In this document: positions 27,220 through 38,933 of the stretch, piece by piece
Layout: each line of letters starts with the position of its first letter
Numbering within the stretch: position 1 is the stretch's first letter
Origin: Trichoplusia ni
Lineage: Eukaryota > Arthropoda > Insecta > Lepidoptera > Noctuidae
Assembly: GCF_003590095.1 (NCBI RefSeq)
Contig: NC_039488.1
Location: 5,270,001 to 5,334,000, forward strand
DNA: 64,000 nt
Reading direction: 5' to 3'
The notes under the pieces: model-generated
Database searches by the model: none
Told to the model about the DNA's origin: nothing
What the model saw: the letters and a program-made list of their open reading frames with translations, nothing else
Translations under genes and position numbers: made by a program

Positions 27220-27395
27220 TCCAAGGAATAAAATTGAACCAGATTACTGAAGCATCTCAGTCTGTGCGTCTAACTGTCCCTGTGTTACCAGGGTGTATTA
27301 CATGAACTACGATAACATGGCTAGAAAAATAATTGTTTTACTGATGAAATATTTCTATTGCGGCTATAACAACAAATACTAAAAATAAAGAATGA
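27220..27395 (+). repeat. Decayed interspersed repeat
   Basis: Carries the blocks gggttgcgtatccaaggaa, gtctgtgcgtctaactgtc, taccagggtgtattacatga and ctataacaacaaatactaaa in the order I recall for a very common lepidopteran repeat. A related piece is at 47885-48040. Confidence 0.55.
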
Positions 27396-27990
27396 GGTTC
27401 AGAAACAGTTGTTCCGGTCATATTTTTTGTCTCTTTTTCCTTAACCTATGTATATGGAATTATTAGTGTCGCTAGTCCGACTCACATCTCACACTCTAGA
27501 TCGGCTATTAGCTAGATTTACAAAAAAAAGTAAAGAAAAAATCTTACTTTAAACTTGCCTGCGCCAGAAGCAAGGTAATAAGTGCCAATAAACAACAAAC
27601 AAAAAACATATATATACGCTTTGGATTGAAACATTTTTTAAGTTTATTAAACAAAGCAATTTTAAACAAAGGCTCTGTAGCAATTCCTTTACTAAATGTG
27701 GCCGTTACTTGCAAGTGAGCCCAGAACTAGCTAACGATTGCAGTATTGTGAGGCAGACTCATGATGTGGCATTCATTTGATTAAAATGCTTACATTCGTT
27801 TTAAAATAACTATTTAAGCATGATTCTAAGACATTTGTATAAGACATTTTAAAGAACTGCAGCAAAAAGAAGTCGAAAACGACGTAATAGCTATCGTTTT
27901 TACTTCAATGAATGTTCATTTGCCAGGAAAATACTTCAAATGAAAGGTAATTTGGTAACTTATTGTTTATTTAGTTTATAGAATCATTAT

Positions 27991-28222
27991 CATATCCCAC
28001 AACTTACACACAACGCCATCTAGTCTCAAACTATGCAAACAATATTATAGGTACTGGACAACTGATAAATATACTTACGTATTTTAAAACATACATAATA
28101 TATCATGACAAAGAAAAATAATCATGCTCATGCCACAAAGATTTGTCCCATCGATACCACGACGGTGATTCGGTATAGCAGTCAGATCTACTAACCACTA
28201 GACCAACGACAGGCCAGCCACA
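27991..28222 (-). mobile_element. Second tRNA-derived SINE type
   Basis: The minus strand starts with an A-box-like gttggtctagtggttagtag and has a degraded B box (gtggtatcgatggg). It ends in gtccagtacctata and gagactagatggcgttg, a tail I recognise from lepidopteran SINEs. It is different from the family at 26325. Confidence 0.65.
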
Positions 28223-28317
28223 GAACTCTTTCTAATGCTCCCATAGTAATCCAATTTCAAACTATTAATTCAACTGAGCTCAGCGGCCATCCTTCACAAA
28301 TGTTGATAATCTATATC

Positions 28318-28585
28318 TATACTATCTATATACAAATATATAAAGCTGAAGAGTTTGTTTGTTTGTTTGAACGCGCAAATCTCAGGAACTAGTAGTTCAA
28401 ATTGAAAAATTATTTTTGTGTTGAATAGACCATTCATCGAGGAAGGTTTTAGGCTATAGGTATACCATCACGCTGCGACTAATATGCGCGAAGATACAAT
28501 GGAAAATGTGGAAAAAAACTGGGCAGGTGTAAATCACAACTTATATCTTCTAACCACGCAGATGAAGTCGCGGGCAACAGCTAGT
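28318..28585 (+). mobile_element. Helitron-like short element, copy F
   Basis: A plus-strand copy, about 268 bases, ending gggcaacagctag|t. A small insertion, aggta, is present within the ggctata...taccatca segment. The rest aligns with copies B and C. Confidence 0.8.
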
Positions 28586-29830
28586 TCAGAATAAAATTCA
28601 TCCAAAGGCTTTTAGCGATAATAACTTAATGTTACATTTATGTTTATCCAATCCTGTATTCATGTAGCGTGCCTTTAAGAATATCCTATCTATCTAAATT
28701 GCCAACTTACCATTTACAACATCACTTCGAAATGTCAACAATGTAGGTTCCTAATCATTACGCGACTGTGGGTACAAAGTTGGCGCATAAAATGAATGCT
28801 ATTGCGTTAGAGCTCCAGTGAGGTTAGACGCCCACATAAATTAACATAGTCGGGATAACACAAGTTAATTCATCTAAGTGAGTGTCTGTTGTATTCATGA
28901 CTGTCCTCCCTGAAGCGAAAACATGCATTTACTAAAGTGCCTACTGCAATTGTGAATTGTAGGTTTGTCTTTGATGTGGGGACGTGTTTGGAGCTGCTAA
29001 TGTAATATTAGTTGCTATGTGACGTACACAATCAATACTTATTATTTTATTGCATTTGATTTTTCTAAATTGTGGATTCTAAACTTTTCTAAAGCGATCT
29101 AACGAATAGTGAATTTGCAGGACTCACGTTGAAAAATATATTATTAGTAAAATATTGTTTTATCTTTTGGGTGAACTAAAAACATTTCGTGTTAAGATAA
29201 AATATGAAATTGATCTATGGAATGTGAGTTAAAACTATGCGTTAATTTAGTATCAATCAGTTTTATTTTTTAAGGTTTGTCAGAAATAAAAACACTCGGA
29301 AGACAATCATCGATGTTTTTAGTACCTTTTTTTTCAATATACAGTTCACTTCAAACCTTTTTGCTTCTACATTTTTATCAATAACAATCTATTTTAATTA
29401 AATAGGCTAATGGTAGGTTTTGTTTTCAGCCCATATATCGTCAATTACCTTAATAAGCTTCATATTTCGTGCCAATAACTGCGTAATAGCCGTAATAAAA
29501 CAAGTAATAGATGTCCAGGAAATTTGATTATAAATCAAAGATAAAAACCATGTAAAAATAAAACCAACCATGAATATTTTTTACGACTTTAATTGTCTTT
29601 ATTCAATAGGTGTGAATCACTTGTCAAACAAAAGTGTTAAAAACAATGAAAAGGACACATCTTAATCATCTTTATTTGCTATTGTGAACGTTAAAAAAGG
29701 ATAAAATATATATACATCTATACTACCATATCTCATAACTTGTTAGGACAGGTTAGATTTGCATCAATAACAGGCCAAATTGATCAGCCAATCCAAAACA
29801 GTTGCTGAAATTGATCACAATAATATATAA

Positions 29831-29994
29831 TGACGTCACCAAACCCAAGCTACAACCAGCAACAAATGCCATACATTTTTCATCGACGTGTTCCCAGCTA
29901 AATCGGTCAGCGCATAATATCCGGTCGGAGGCTGACCGATGAAGACCGTCGTCACGGCGTCCCGCCGGCGTCACGTCGGGCGTCACGTCGTCAC
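29831..29994. promoter_or_regulatory. Candidate CREB/ATF-type site cluster
   Basis: A perfect CRE palindrome, TGACGTCA, lies at 29831-29838. Four CGTCAC half-site-like motifs follow at 29950, 29969, 29981 and 29989. Between them is a perfect 10-base inverted repeat, atcggtcagc at 29902 and gctgaccgat at 29931. The island is GC-rich in an AT-rich setting. Function is inferred from motif density only. Confidence 0.35.
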
Positions 29995-31170
29995 GAGCTG
30001 CCCTCGTATGTCTTGTAATGCTCCGACCTTATTCTTGACGAGTTCACACCTGCTTACCTAGTGATTAATCGTGTTAGCCATTTAAGACGGCCAATATTTT
30101 GAGAGGTATTCTGATTAACCTATTATGTACTTATTTCGTATATTATGTTAAGAACGTTATGTTTTTGTTAGCTGAGCAGTTCAATAACCGGATTTCTTTG
30201 CAGATGCTGGTAAGATAATACTTTTATAAATATTGAAATTTTGCGACTGAACTGTCCGATTTTCAAACAAATCCTTGCACTGTTCATTCTCAAACATCTC
30301 CCTGAATAGTTGTAAAAGCACATATCTCAATTCAAATTTACACAGACATTTGATCATACTAGCTTGTAGACAGGTACCCACTGTGAAAAGGAAAAAATAT
30401 TAAAATATTTCATTTTGTTTGTGAAGCGAGAAATTCATCTTTGAAAGTGTTTACCTCGACGTGAAATAAAACTGCGAGCATGTTCAAAACGTGTTTACTC
30501 GACGTGACTCTGAATATGTCTCGACAAATATGTTTTTTCTGTCGGCGAATTCGAAAATCACCTACACGAAGGAGCAAGATCGAGGCAAGAAAGTGATGCC
30601 AACTGCAAGAAAAAATGGCGCTCGGTATTATTCGCATTCTACGCCCATACGTGTCTTGCTAAGCCGATTTTTATTACTTTTCAAAGCAGATGCTTAGAAA
30701 AGTACAGATTAATGTGCTTTCACAAAAGACCGAAGCAATGACAGATGGAATATTCGATATTTTCTTTTTTATATCTTTTGTGTTTTTGTAAAACTCAATA
30801 ATGGCATTCAAGTCGTTTTGTAAAGAAATTTCCATTCTTCGGAGTGGTAATGATGAGTTTTAAAATTCTTTATCCTTTCAATTTTAATAGCATCTATTAA
30901 TATCACAAGAAATATTGAATTGTATTTTCGTCACATGCTTCTTTCGATTGGTTTATTTACATCTAATTCAATAATATAGATTAAGTACAACATACAATGT
31001 GTAGGTAATATGAGAAACAGTTAGATCATTCCGAGTTAAAATCAATAAAAATACGGCGTATGTAATATGCGTTACTATGCCAAAACAAGACAAACACCGA
31101 TAAAGGGAGAAGACGATATAGAGAGAGTAGTTCCGTCCTCCTCACACAAGGAAATAGTCTACAAGTTCTC

Positions 31171-31272
31171 TATATAAAAAGCATAGTACAAGCAGTGTTT
31201 TTCAACGAAAATTACATTCAATACATGTTTCCACATCCGAGGCAGCTTTGTTAAGACCCGGTGGAGAGTGCG
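31171..31272 (+). promoter_or_regulatory. Candidate TATA promoter with short 5' exon
   Basis: tatataaaaa at 31171-31180 is followed about 25-30 bases later by a possible start region (gcagtgtttttcaac). About 75 bases further on, a consensus 5' splice donor, gcg|gtgagt, lies at 31273. The only ATG between them opens a short frame. This is the arrangement of a first non-coding exon, but I see no partner exon, so it remains a candidate. Confidence 0.3.
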
Positions 31273-31639
31273 GTGAGTAAATCTATTACATACCGATTGA
31301 ATACAGCTTTCAAGCTAGTAAGTGACCGGATACAAATTCACTTAATATAACGTAGATACAACTAGAGCTTAGGGTAAGGAACAATTATGCAGGAGTCGTT
31401 TGTTCTGTTCGGATCTTTATTGAAATGAAATAAAGATTGAGGTTTTTTTTGTTTAATCTCAGTATTTATTTTGTTTCTTATAAAGTTGATCACCACGTAT
31501 TTTTGTTGCAAATTCGTTTTTCCTTAGCTTATTACACAAATGTACATAGCCCTAAATGTCACTGTAAGTGTAGATATATTTAAATGTTAATTTTGCTACT
31601 GAACTCTTTTAATTTCTCTAGTTGTTGTAGCGGCAACGG

Positions 31640-31735
31640 AAAATATCATCTGTAAAAAATTCGACATTCTAGCTCAGTTCTTGAGAACAAACTGACAGAC
31701 GGACAGACCTAGTAATAGAGTAATCCTCAAATAAT
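31640..31735 (-). repeat. Decayed interspersed repeat piece
   Basis: agctcagttcttgagaacaa followed by ctgacagacggacagacct resembles the middle of the repeat at 8762-8915. Little more can be said. Confidence 0.4.
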
Positions 31736-33613
31736 ATTACTCTATAATTAAACAGCGGGAAATACTTGAGCAAACCAGGAAGTTTCAGCTAGTATAAAAT
31801 ATAAGCGAACTCTATTTAAACACGTCATAAAAACTATCTCCACAAACACAAATTGTAAACGGTCCACTAAACAAAACAATACAGCTACAGGAAAAATAAA
31901 TTCATGAAGTACGTGGACCGGGCCCGAGATCGGCACGGTCATTGGCTAAATCCTATTAGCATAGAAATGGAAAACATTGCTCATTGGCTATCGTAACCTC
32001 TTCGCGATTACTTACGTGTATCGCCCCAGGGAGAGTGCGGCTAGGAAACTGTGCCCTATTTGTGTAAAACCTTAATGGTTGAATGTTGAAGGTTTCTTAG
32101 CACGTTGTTAAACTGAGCTCTTGCTCATCGTTTTTCTATGACTTCTAGTGTCTGACATTTGAGGAATGCTTTTGTATTCAAATGACTTTCAATTTAAGCT
32201 CAATTTAGGTTTTTTTATTTATCTCATAGTTAGGAATGAGGACGATGAGATAAGCAATTAGTCTGAAGTCATTAATAATACAATTTTTTTGGTTTATTCT
32301 TTTTATTACCATGTCCTATATTAAATACGTTTGAGAAAAGCTTATAGACTATTTTAAATACTCCAAAGTGATTAAAGGTTTCGAAAATAAATTTTCCGCA
32401 TCATTTACTTAAGCATATACCTGCTAATTAAGAGCCAATCTACATATGTCAAAGTCTAAAGCCCTAATTTGGAATCCAATTTAATGAGGACTCCCACACT
32501 TCACAAAAAACTTTCAGTTATTTCCACCAACAAAACATCAACCCAACTTGCAGTATCAAAAGGGTTAAAACCATTCCAAATTAGAATTTCATCAAGACAA
32601 CTTTAATACCAATTCCACAATCTCAAATTACAACACCTAACCCTAAACTTCACACGTACAACATTTTGAGTAACCCTCAAATAAAATCGTAATCAGTTTC
32701 CACGCAATAATTTCACGCAACGGAATATTTCACGCATTTATTAGGTAAATAAAGCGTGGTTGGGTACCGTGGTCCCACGTCAGACAACCACAGTAAGAGA
32801 AAAGGTGACCACGGATATCCGGGCGTGTTACTGGACCGGTCAACTAATTGGGAAGGGCGGGTCGGATTTGAGAACAAGGCAAATGAAGATTTATCATCTG
32901 GCTAGTCCTCCGTGCCGATTATTAGGTATACGGCTTTTGACGGCGTATGCTCCATAGATGAAAAACTATAGGTAGCGAAAATCCGTTCGAATTAGAAATC
33001 GTATTTTTTTTTCTCTTTCAATACTTGGATGTTTTGACCTCACTTACAATAATTTTATGTGTACATAATTTTGTTATGTCCCAATGTAATATAGTTCATA
33101 TTTTTTTTGATTGATTTTATATTTTGGCCAAAGTACAGCGTTTTCATCCGTCTGATCTAATTTAAAAATAAATATAGACAGATAAAAAAACTAATACGTA
33201 TATTTTGTCTTCTTTTGTTTTTATCAACGCTAACGCTAACTAACTTTTTTTACTACGAAAAATAGCAATTTGTCGCAAAAAGTATCTGCTCATTCTATCA
33301 TTTAAAATGATAACGCAGATTTAAATATTCGTAAAAACTTGTATATACACTCAAAACAAGACAGGTGTTCAGACTGTCTTGTACGTCGAAGGTAATAAAT
33401 CTTTTGCTTTCGCCTAAATAGAGCTATCGAACAAAGCCTATATCCTGTCCCTCCGCTGAAGTGTAGACAACCTACACATATGTCCTTGTACTAAACCGTT
33501 GACACCTCTTTTGTTGTCTATGTCAGCTTAATTTCATAGTTACACAAGTTTAGGGTTGAGTAAAACATGTAGTTGGATTTTTTGGGCATTTTTTGTGTAA
33601 AGGTCATGTAAGG

Positions 33614-33670
33614 GGATCGCGGATGTAATGCCCGGGGCGGTAGGCAAGCTACCCATTACTGTCGTGATCC
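33614..33670. repeat. GC-rich nested hairpin
   Basis: Three nested complementary pairs: ggatc/gatcc (33614 and 33666), gtaatg/cattac (33625 and 33654) and ggtag/ctacc (33639 and 33649), with an 8-base bulge, cccggggc. It could fold as an RNA or be a chance palindrome. Confidence 0.4.
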
Positions 33671-33900
33671 GTCAACCCGTCACGTTTCGCTCCAGGCTGC
33701 GCCAAGCCACCTCCTGCCATCGCACTACACGCTCACGAACACGACAAAGAAAATAAACACCAACAATACAAACTTAACAGAGTAATCGAAAATGAAATGT
33801 TTATAGGAACTGTCCTCGTATAGGTAATAAGGCCATTACATAATTTAATGCAGTTAATTATCGGGTTGGAAAACATCGGACCGTAAACAGCACGATGCAG

Positions 33901-33910
33901 TATAAATAGC
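33901..33910 (+). promoter_or_regulatory. Candidate TATA box beside GC-rich block
   Basis: tataaatagc lies between a GC-rich hairpin at 33614-33670 and a GC-rich run at 33950-34020. A 25-codon frame starts at 33958. Nothing confirms transcription. Confidence 0.25.
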
Positions 33911-36900
33911 AGCTGATTTCATAGCAATTAAAGTGAGGGATTATTAGCCGGTAGCCGATGATCGACGACCGGTCGGCCTCGGCGCCGGCCTCGGCATTCG
34001 GCTTCGGCGTTCGGCCCGGCTGTGAATTAACTTAATCACTGTTTACGCCGAGCTCGGGGGCATGTACCTGACGAATTACAGAGAGATCCCTGTTAATGTA
34101 ACGAGAGCACCTTGCTTGTTGATATTTTGGACGATCGGATTATCTGAGCGAATCAATTTGTGATCGATCACACTGTTAACAGATTTTGAATAAATGACTT
34201 ACTGTTTCGAATGCTATGATTATTTGGTCAGTAGTTATTAATCAAATGAACCCCTTAAATGGCTTGTCTGTTGACCAAGGTGGCGTTGTCGAAATTTGGT
34301 CGGAAAATTGCAAGTCCAATAGCAATACCAAAATACTTAACAATATGTTTTAATTTTCATGGTTTTGATGATTTTATTTTATTACTTTTAAAGTAAACCT
34401 TTATTTTTTTTTGAAGAGCAATTACTATGAAAGCGAAATACTCTGCAATAGTTCCAAAAACCTTCTCAAAGTTGTGGTATTAGGTAGGTACCTTCAGTTT
34501 TCAATTACACCGGTCGCGGTACCTTGTATGTTTACTTGTTTAATTTATACGTGAAGTTGTGTCGTTTTAAGTCTCGTCACAACATAGTACAAAGCGTTTA
34601 CTTAAAGTTCAATGTCACTAATCCCAGTTTGAAATAACAACAAGTCAAAACCAAGAAACTCGGCCCACATCGTCTACTATTACGTTCCTGTTTCACGCGT
34701 GGGCAGTCCCTTTGAAAAGGCTACATAAAGGTAAGTGAAGGTGTGAACGATTAATGACATCTAACCGAAGAATGTCAAGTGATTCTCTTGAGAGAAACGT
34801 TCAGTAAGAAAATGAGTACGGGAGAACATTTCACGCGCCACAAAACTCCCCGTGAAAACAATCGTAAAACGGTTTTATTACTCAAACATTCGCCATTGAT
34901 TCACGGGCCGAAACAATAAAAATACTGACTCAATCAACCTACCGAATTTTACGAGCATTGTAGGTGAGTGAATTTATTGTCAGAACGCCAATAATCTTTC
35001 ATTTATACCTACACCTAAGAATGGAATTAGCCAAGCCTAACAGTTTTATGACCCCTCTCGTACATGTAAAATGTAGGTAGAAACGTCGACCTGAAATGAA
35101 AGTAATTCATTTAGCTCGGTAATATTTTTTTAATTACTTACATTTTAATCAAGCTAAGTGTTGTGTTTACAGGAGATATAACGACACGACCATGTCTGCC
35201 AGTCTACTCTTTGTTACGATACAAGAGGTGACACCTATAGGTACCTCTGGTAACTTTATAACAACGAGTAGCTGCAACTATGTTAATGTTTGTTTAAGTT
35301 GCGAAATAACTAGGTTACACAAGATTTATATGAGTAAAAAGAAAAATAGCTAGTGCAAACGGAAAAAGTTGTCGCAATGAAAATTAATGTGTTATGACGG
35401 CGCCATTTGAATGTAAACTGCGATATCAAGCTACTTAAAACGCTGCATTTCACTACGAATGTATGGAGAAACAAAAACGCGTTTCTGCGGCCGGAAAAGG
35501 TCATTTGCCATCATAGGGCGCCGGCGGCGAGGCGGCGACTGTCCCTCGCCTCTGTTGTTCATTTTTCTTCCCCTTTTTCCGGGGCCAAACGGTAAAGAGA
35601 AACTTAATTGGAGGCTTTCCCGCCGACTCTCAGGCTCAATGAAAAATTACGAGCTAAGCGAGCACACGCTTGGGAATTTTGTGCTCATTCTCGACGGCAC
35701 ACCAGTAGAAAGAAATGCTGCGTCTTTACGCAAGCGTCTTAAACTCAGATAAATGTAAGCTGACGAACGTAATTTCAATGAAATATACTGCTCATTACGG
35801 GAATTAATTTAATTCCGCTCTTTTAGCGAATTGTCTGTCGACGTCACGGCCCGTGTAGGTGTCTTTATGAGCCTTTTCACGTGGCTCGGTTTTTCGTTTG
35901 CTTTATTCATGCTTTTGTTATTTTCTTTTCTTTTGGAGTAAGGTTTCTCAACGTTTTTTCACTTGATGAAGTGCTTATACTTACTTAAAAAAATATGCTT
36001 TGATTTTAATAAAGAACAATCAAAACTTACACTTTTAGGTAAATTACAATTAGTGTGCAATCAGTGTGCACATACCAAAATTTTAAACACAAAATCATGT
36101 AGCATCTAATTGCTCTTTGCGATATTATTGGTAAACGTGGGTGTGCGTGATAAATTATCAAGCATTCCAAAAACACAAAAATATGCTCATTTTTAATATA
36201 ATATTTTTATTAATGCTACTTATCGAATTTTCACAATAAAAAAATAATAACCACTGTCCCATGCATATTTTACACCAAAAGTCAATACTGTCACCCTCAT
36301 CTTCATTTACAAATGAGACCGGCTAACGACTGCCTAACCATAACACAGTAACAAAGGCGAGATTACCAATCCGAGAACACGTACGGACACAGGCAGTGCA
36401 TGTAAGTTACAAAACAACCCTAATTGGTTAACCAACCGATGGTGGATTATGTTGGATGTTCATTATTACGCTTTCGGGATTTCCCTACGAGCAACTGCAT
36501 AATTCACGTTGCCACGATTAACCTAAATGCATTAAATAACGATGTGCCGCTTTTAATGTCTTGTATTTGATATATATGTATGGGAATGGTCGAAATAATT
36601 GTTTGAATTGTTAAAAATATTAATTTACGAAAGTAGTACTTACAGTCATAATATACATTAAACGTGTTTCAAGATTTATAAATATCTCTCTTTCCCTTTT
36701 ACACTATTCTAAAATTATGCTGGTAGAGACTGACGAAAACATCTGAAATCCGAATCGACCCGAAGTATCATTTACGTATTCAGTTATTCGTAGTCATTTA
36801 TGTATTTATCGTATTTCAGTTACGTTAAATTTTCAAACAAAAATTACCTCTCTCAGCGGCTGTCAGAAAAAATAATTTGAACAAAAATCTGGCATCCATT

Positions 36901-37639
36901 TCAAATTTAGATTTCGAACAACGGTTCCCATTTTAAATTTAGGTTCGTAGGCAAACCTGCGCCGGCTATATCTGCGGTTAAGTTCCGGATGGGTTTGGAT
37001 GACAAGCCGCAGACATTTTAATTAAAGGTCTGGAGTTCGCTTCCTCGTCTCGGTAAAAGAGATCGACTTGATTAAAGTAGCGGTCTCCTCAATGCCGGAC
37101 GGGCTTAATAAAAATATGAGATATGATGGCATGCGTGCTTGCTCTGCTTTTACTGTGATTCAGGTTGCTCGCCTTGTGGAAAGATTAGATGGGGATGCAT
37201 TGAAATTTAATAAAAGTTGGGCTTTTTTATGGCAGCATATACGGATTTTACAAAGGGTTTTAAAAAATAAAATTAATGTTAAGAATCCACAGAGAGTCTT
37301 CAAAGTTTTATATATTTTGTTAAGCAGCAATTCAAAAATTAAAAGATCTAAAATATATGTCTGTTTCAGATATAAGTACTTACTTACGGAACTAAACGCA
37401 ATAACAATTTATTTAACTACATTTCCCAAGTGAAATGAACATTCAAATAAAAAATCCTGTCCATACAGGTACTTTGCCTCACACAGCACATTCAGGATTA
37501 AAAATAAAAATCTGTTTGACAATATCCCGAATTACTGTTTACCTCCGTACATTTGCTCTCCTTTTGTAAGCGCTACCATCGTTCCTGGCTCCCAGCGTAG
37601 GATTAAATTGGTCTTTTCATACATTCTACTTAAAATAAA

Positions 37640-38846
37640 ACAACTAAACACTTAACAGATTTTATTTCCTTATATTTTAACTGTTTCAATTTATATTATT
37701 TACAAATTATTTATCACAATTTCACAGTCAATACATACATAGTTATTTACACGTTTATTTTACAAACATTTACAAGTAATGTAGGTACATTGCCAGTCAG
37801 GTTGAGAGAAACACAAAAACATGCCTTGCAAAATTTATTTATTTTTTGTGTAAAGAAAAAAGTCATCATCATCAATCATCATCTTTGATAAAATTATGGC
37901 TTTCATAGCAAACAAAAAGTACAACGAAAATCGAATCTAGATGTAAGACAACTGATGTAAGGTTTCGTCCATGTCCTTCCAGTTAACGAATAGAGTACAC
38001 TAAGAAATATTGAAAATAAATTATAAACTTAATAATAAATAAACTAGTTAATTTGTCAAAACTTTCAAACCACAGAGGTACTCATAATTCTGTGTCCCCC
38101 TAAACGTAACCGGCAGTGTACAAAAAAAATGTAACAGCTTGTGAAAAGTCTATTCACTGTAACTACTAGCAAAAAGGTTCGCTAAAAAAGATTTTAACTG
38201 TACAGTGAACGTTACCTAAAAATTCAATATAGCGATGACAATTAAAACATTCATGACAGCAGTTATGTATGCAAATAGGTATAACAAGTACAATGGCCGT
38301 ACAACTTTTGAACCAGGAATCAAATTGTGGGAGCGAGATAGCGCAATGCAAGCGCGTATCTTTATCTCGTTTTTATACCTGTCTATCTAAGTGACAGTTT
38401 TACAGTCTTTAATGTCGATGGAAAACGCTCAAATGGTCAAAGTCACGTGACTTAGGGAAACAAAATGTCATTTCCAGAAATTTGAGCATTATTTTTCGAT
38501 ATTAACGAATGTAGAAATTTTACTTGGCTAGAGAGGGTTTTCAATTATTTATTACACATTAAGACAATGTTTTGTGCTGATAGTAAGAGAAACGAAAATG
38601 TAATTTTGATACATTTAGGATATTTTAAAGTAAAATTACTTGGCTAAGGGGGCCACTTAAGAGGCTGTCAGTGGGTATTATGATACATGTATGTCAAAAA
38701 TAAATATTGTTATCTCTCAGTTATTCAGTTCACTGCCAGTAAATGAAGGAAAACAAAAACGCCCAGTGAATAAAAGTTCAACAAACCGTAATCGACGAAA
38801 CTCTACCAGTAGCCAAGACATTTATCATTGAAAAACTGTGTTCTGC
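37640..38846 (-). other. Probable 3' UTR of the Side-like gene
   Basis: About 1.2 kb of AT-rich sequence follows the stop codon without another open frame. On the minus strand it contains an AATAAA hexamer at 37666-37661 and a T/G-rich stretch just beyond (near 37620-37640), the arrangement expected for cleavage near 37640. Other AATAAA-like hexamers occur earlier (around 37840 and 38030), so shorter forms are possible. It includes a GAT-rich microsatellite at 37862-37881. The boundary is inferred, not proven. Confidence 0.55.
37661..37666 (-). terminator. Candidate poly(A) signal AATAAA for the Side-like gene
   Basis: The plus strand reads tttatt, which is AATAAA on the minus strand. It lies about 1.2 kb after the stop, and a T/G-rich element follows within 20-45 bases. 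It is the last good signal before the sequence changes character at 37.6 kb, but hexamers of this kind are common in AT-rich DNA. Confidence 0.45.
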
Positions 38847-38933
38847 CTAACTAGCGTACCATTTGTAAGATGCAGGCAGCTCCAAGCCAGGCAGTTTCTC
38901 AGGATATACCGGCCAATAATGTGGCTTTACTGT
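38847..38933 (-). CDS. Side-like gene, exon 13: terminal exon with C-terminus and stop
   Basis: Encodes 28 residues and a TAG stop (38849-38847): TVKPHYWPVYPEKLPGLELP followed by ASYKWYAS. The aromatic, proline-rich composition and higher G+C contrast with the flanking DNA. The acceptor is ataag before 38933, whose T-rich upstream stretch is only moderate. The next AG (ACAG, exon start 38929) would give TAA as the first codon after exon 12. Phase 0 matches exon 12. Evidence is indirect: an open frame with strong peptide character, correct phase, and a long AT-rich 3' UTR with a poly(A) signal behind it. I do not recognise the peptide from memory. Confidence 0.72.
   Translation of the reverse strand, partial: TVKPHYWPVYPEKLPGLELPASYKWYAS

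Larger units (their letters stand above)
23644..28317. other. Intergenic, AT-rich with several relics
   Basis: Includes a LINE fragment (24340-24400), a short ACCCGG array (25966-26004), a tRNA-derived SINE (26325-26540), a decayed repeat (27220-27395) and a second SINE type (27991-28222). A 74-codon frame at 25030-25254 sits in a GC-richer unique island with no domain. No gene called. Confidence 0.55.
28586..37639. other. Intergenic, with candidate regulatory islands
   Basis: Contains the CRE cluster (29831-29994), a TATA box with possible first exon (31171-31272), a repeat relic at 31640-31735, and GC-richer unique blocks at 32755-32960, 33600-34060, 35400-35760 and 36950-37110. Open frames of 60-121 codons in these blocks show no domains. 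I call no gene. Confidence 0.5.

Noticed and set aside
37068..37433. A 121-codon plus-strand frame just beyond the 3' UTR.
   Set aside because: AT-rich, Lys/Ile/Tyr-rich translation with no domain; typical of random AT-rich DNA.
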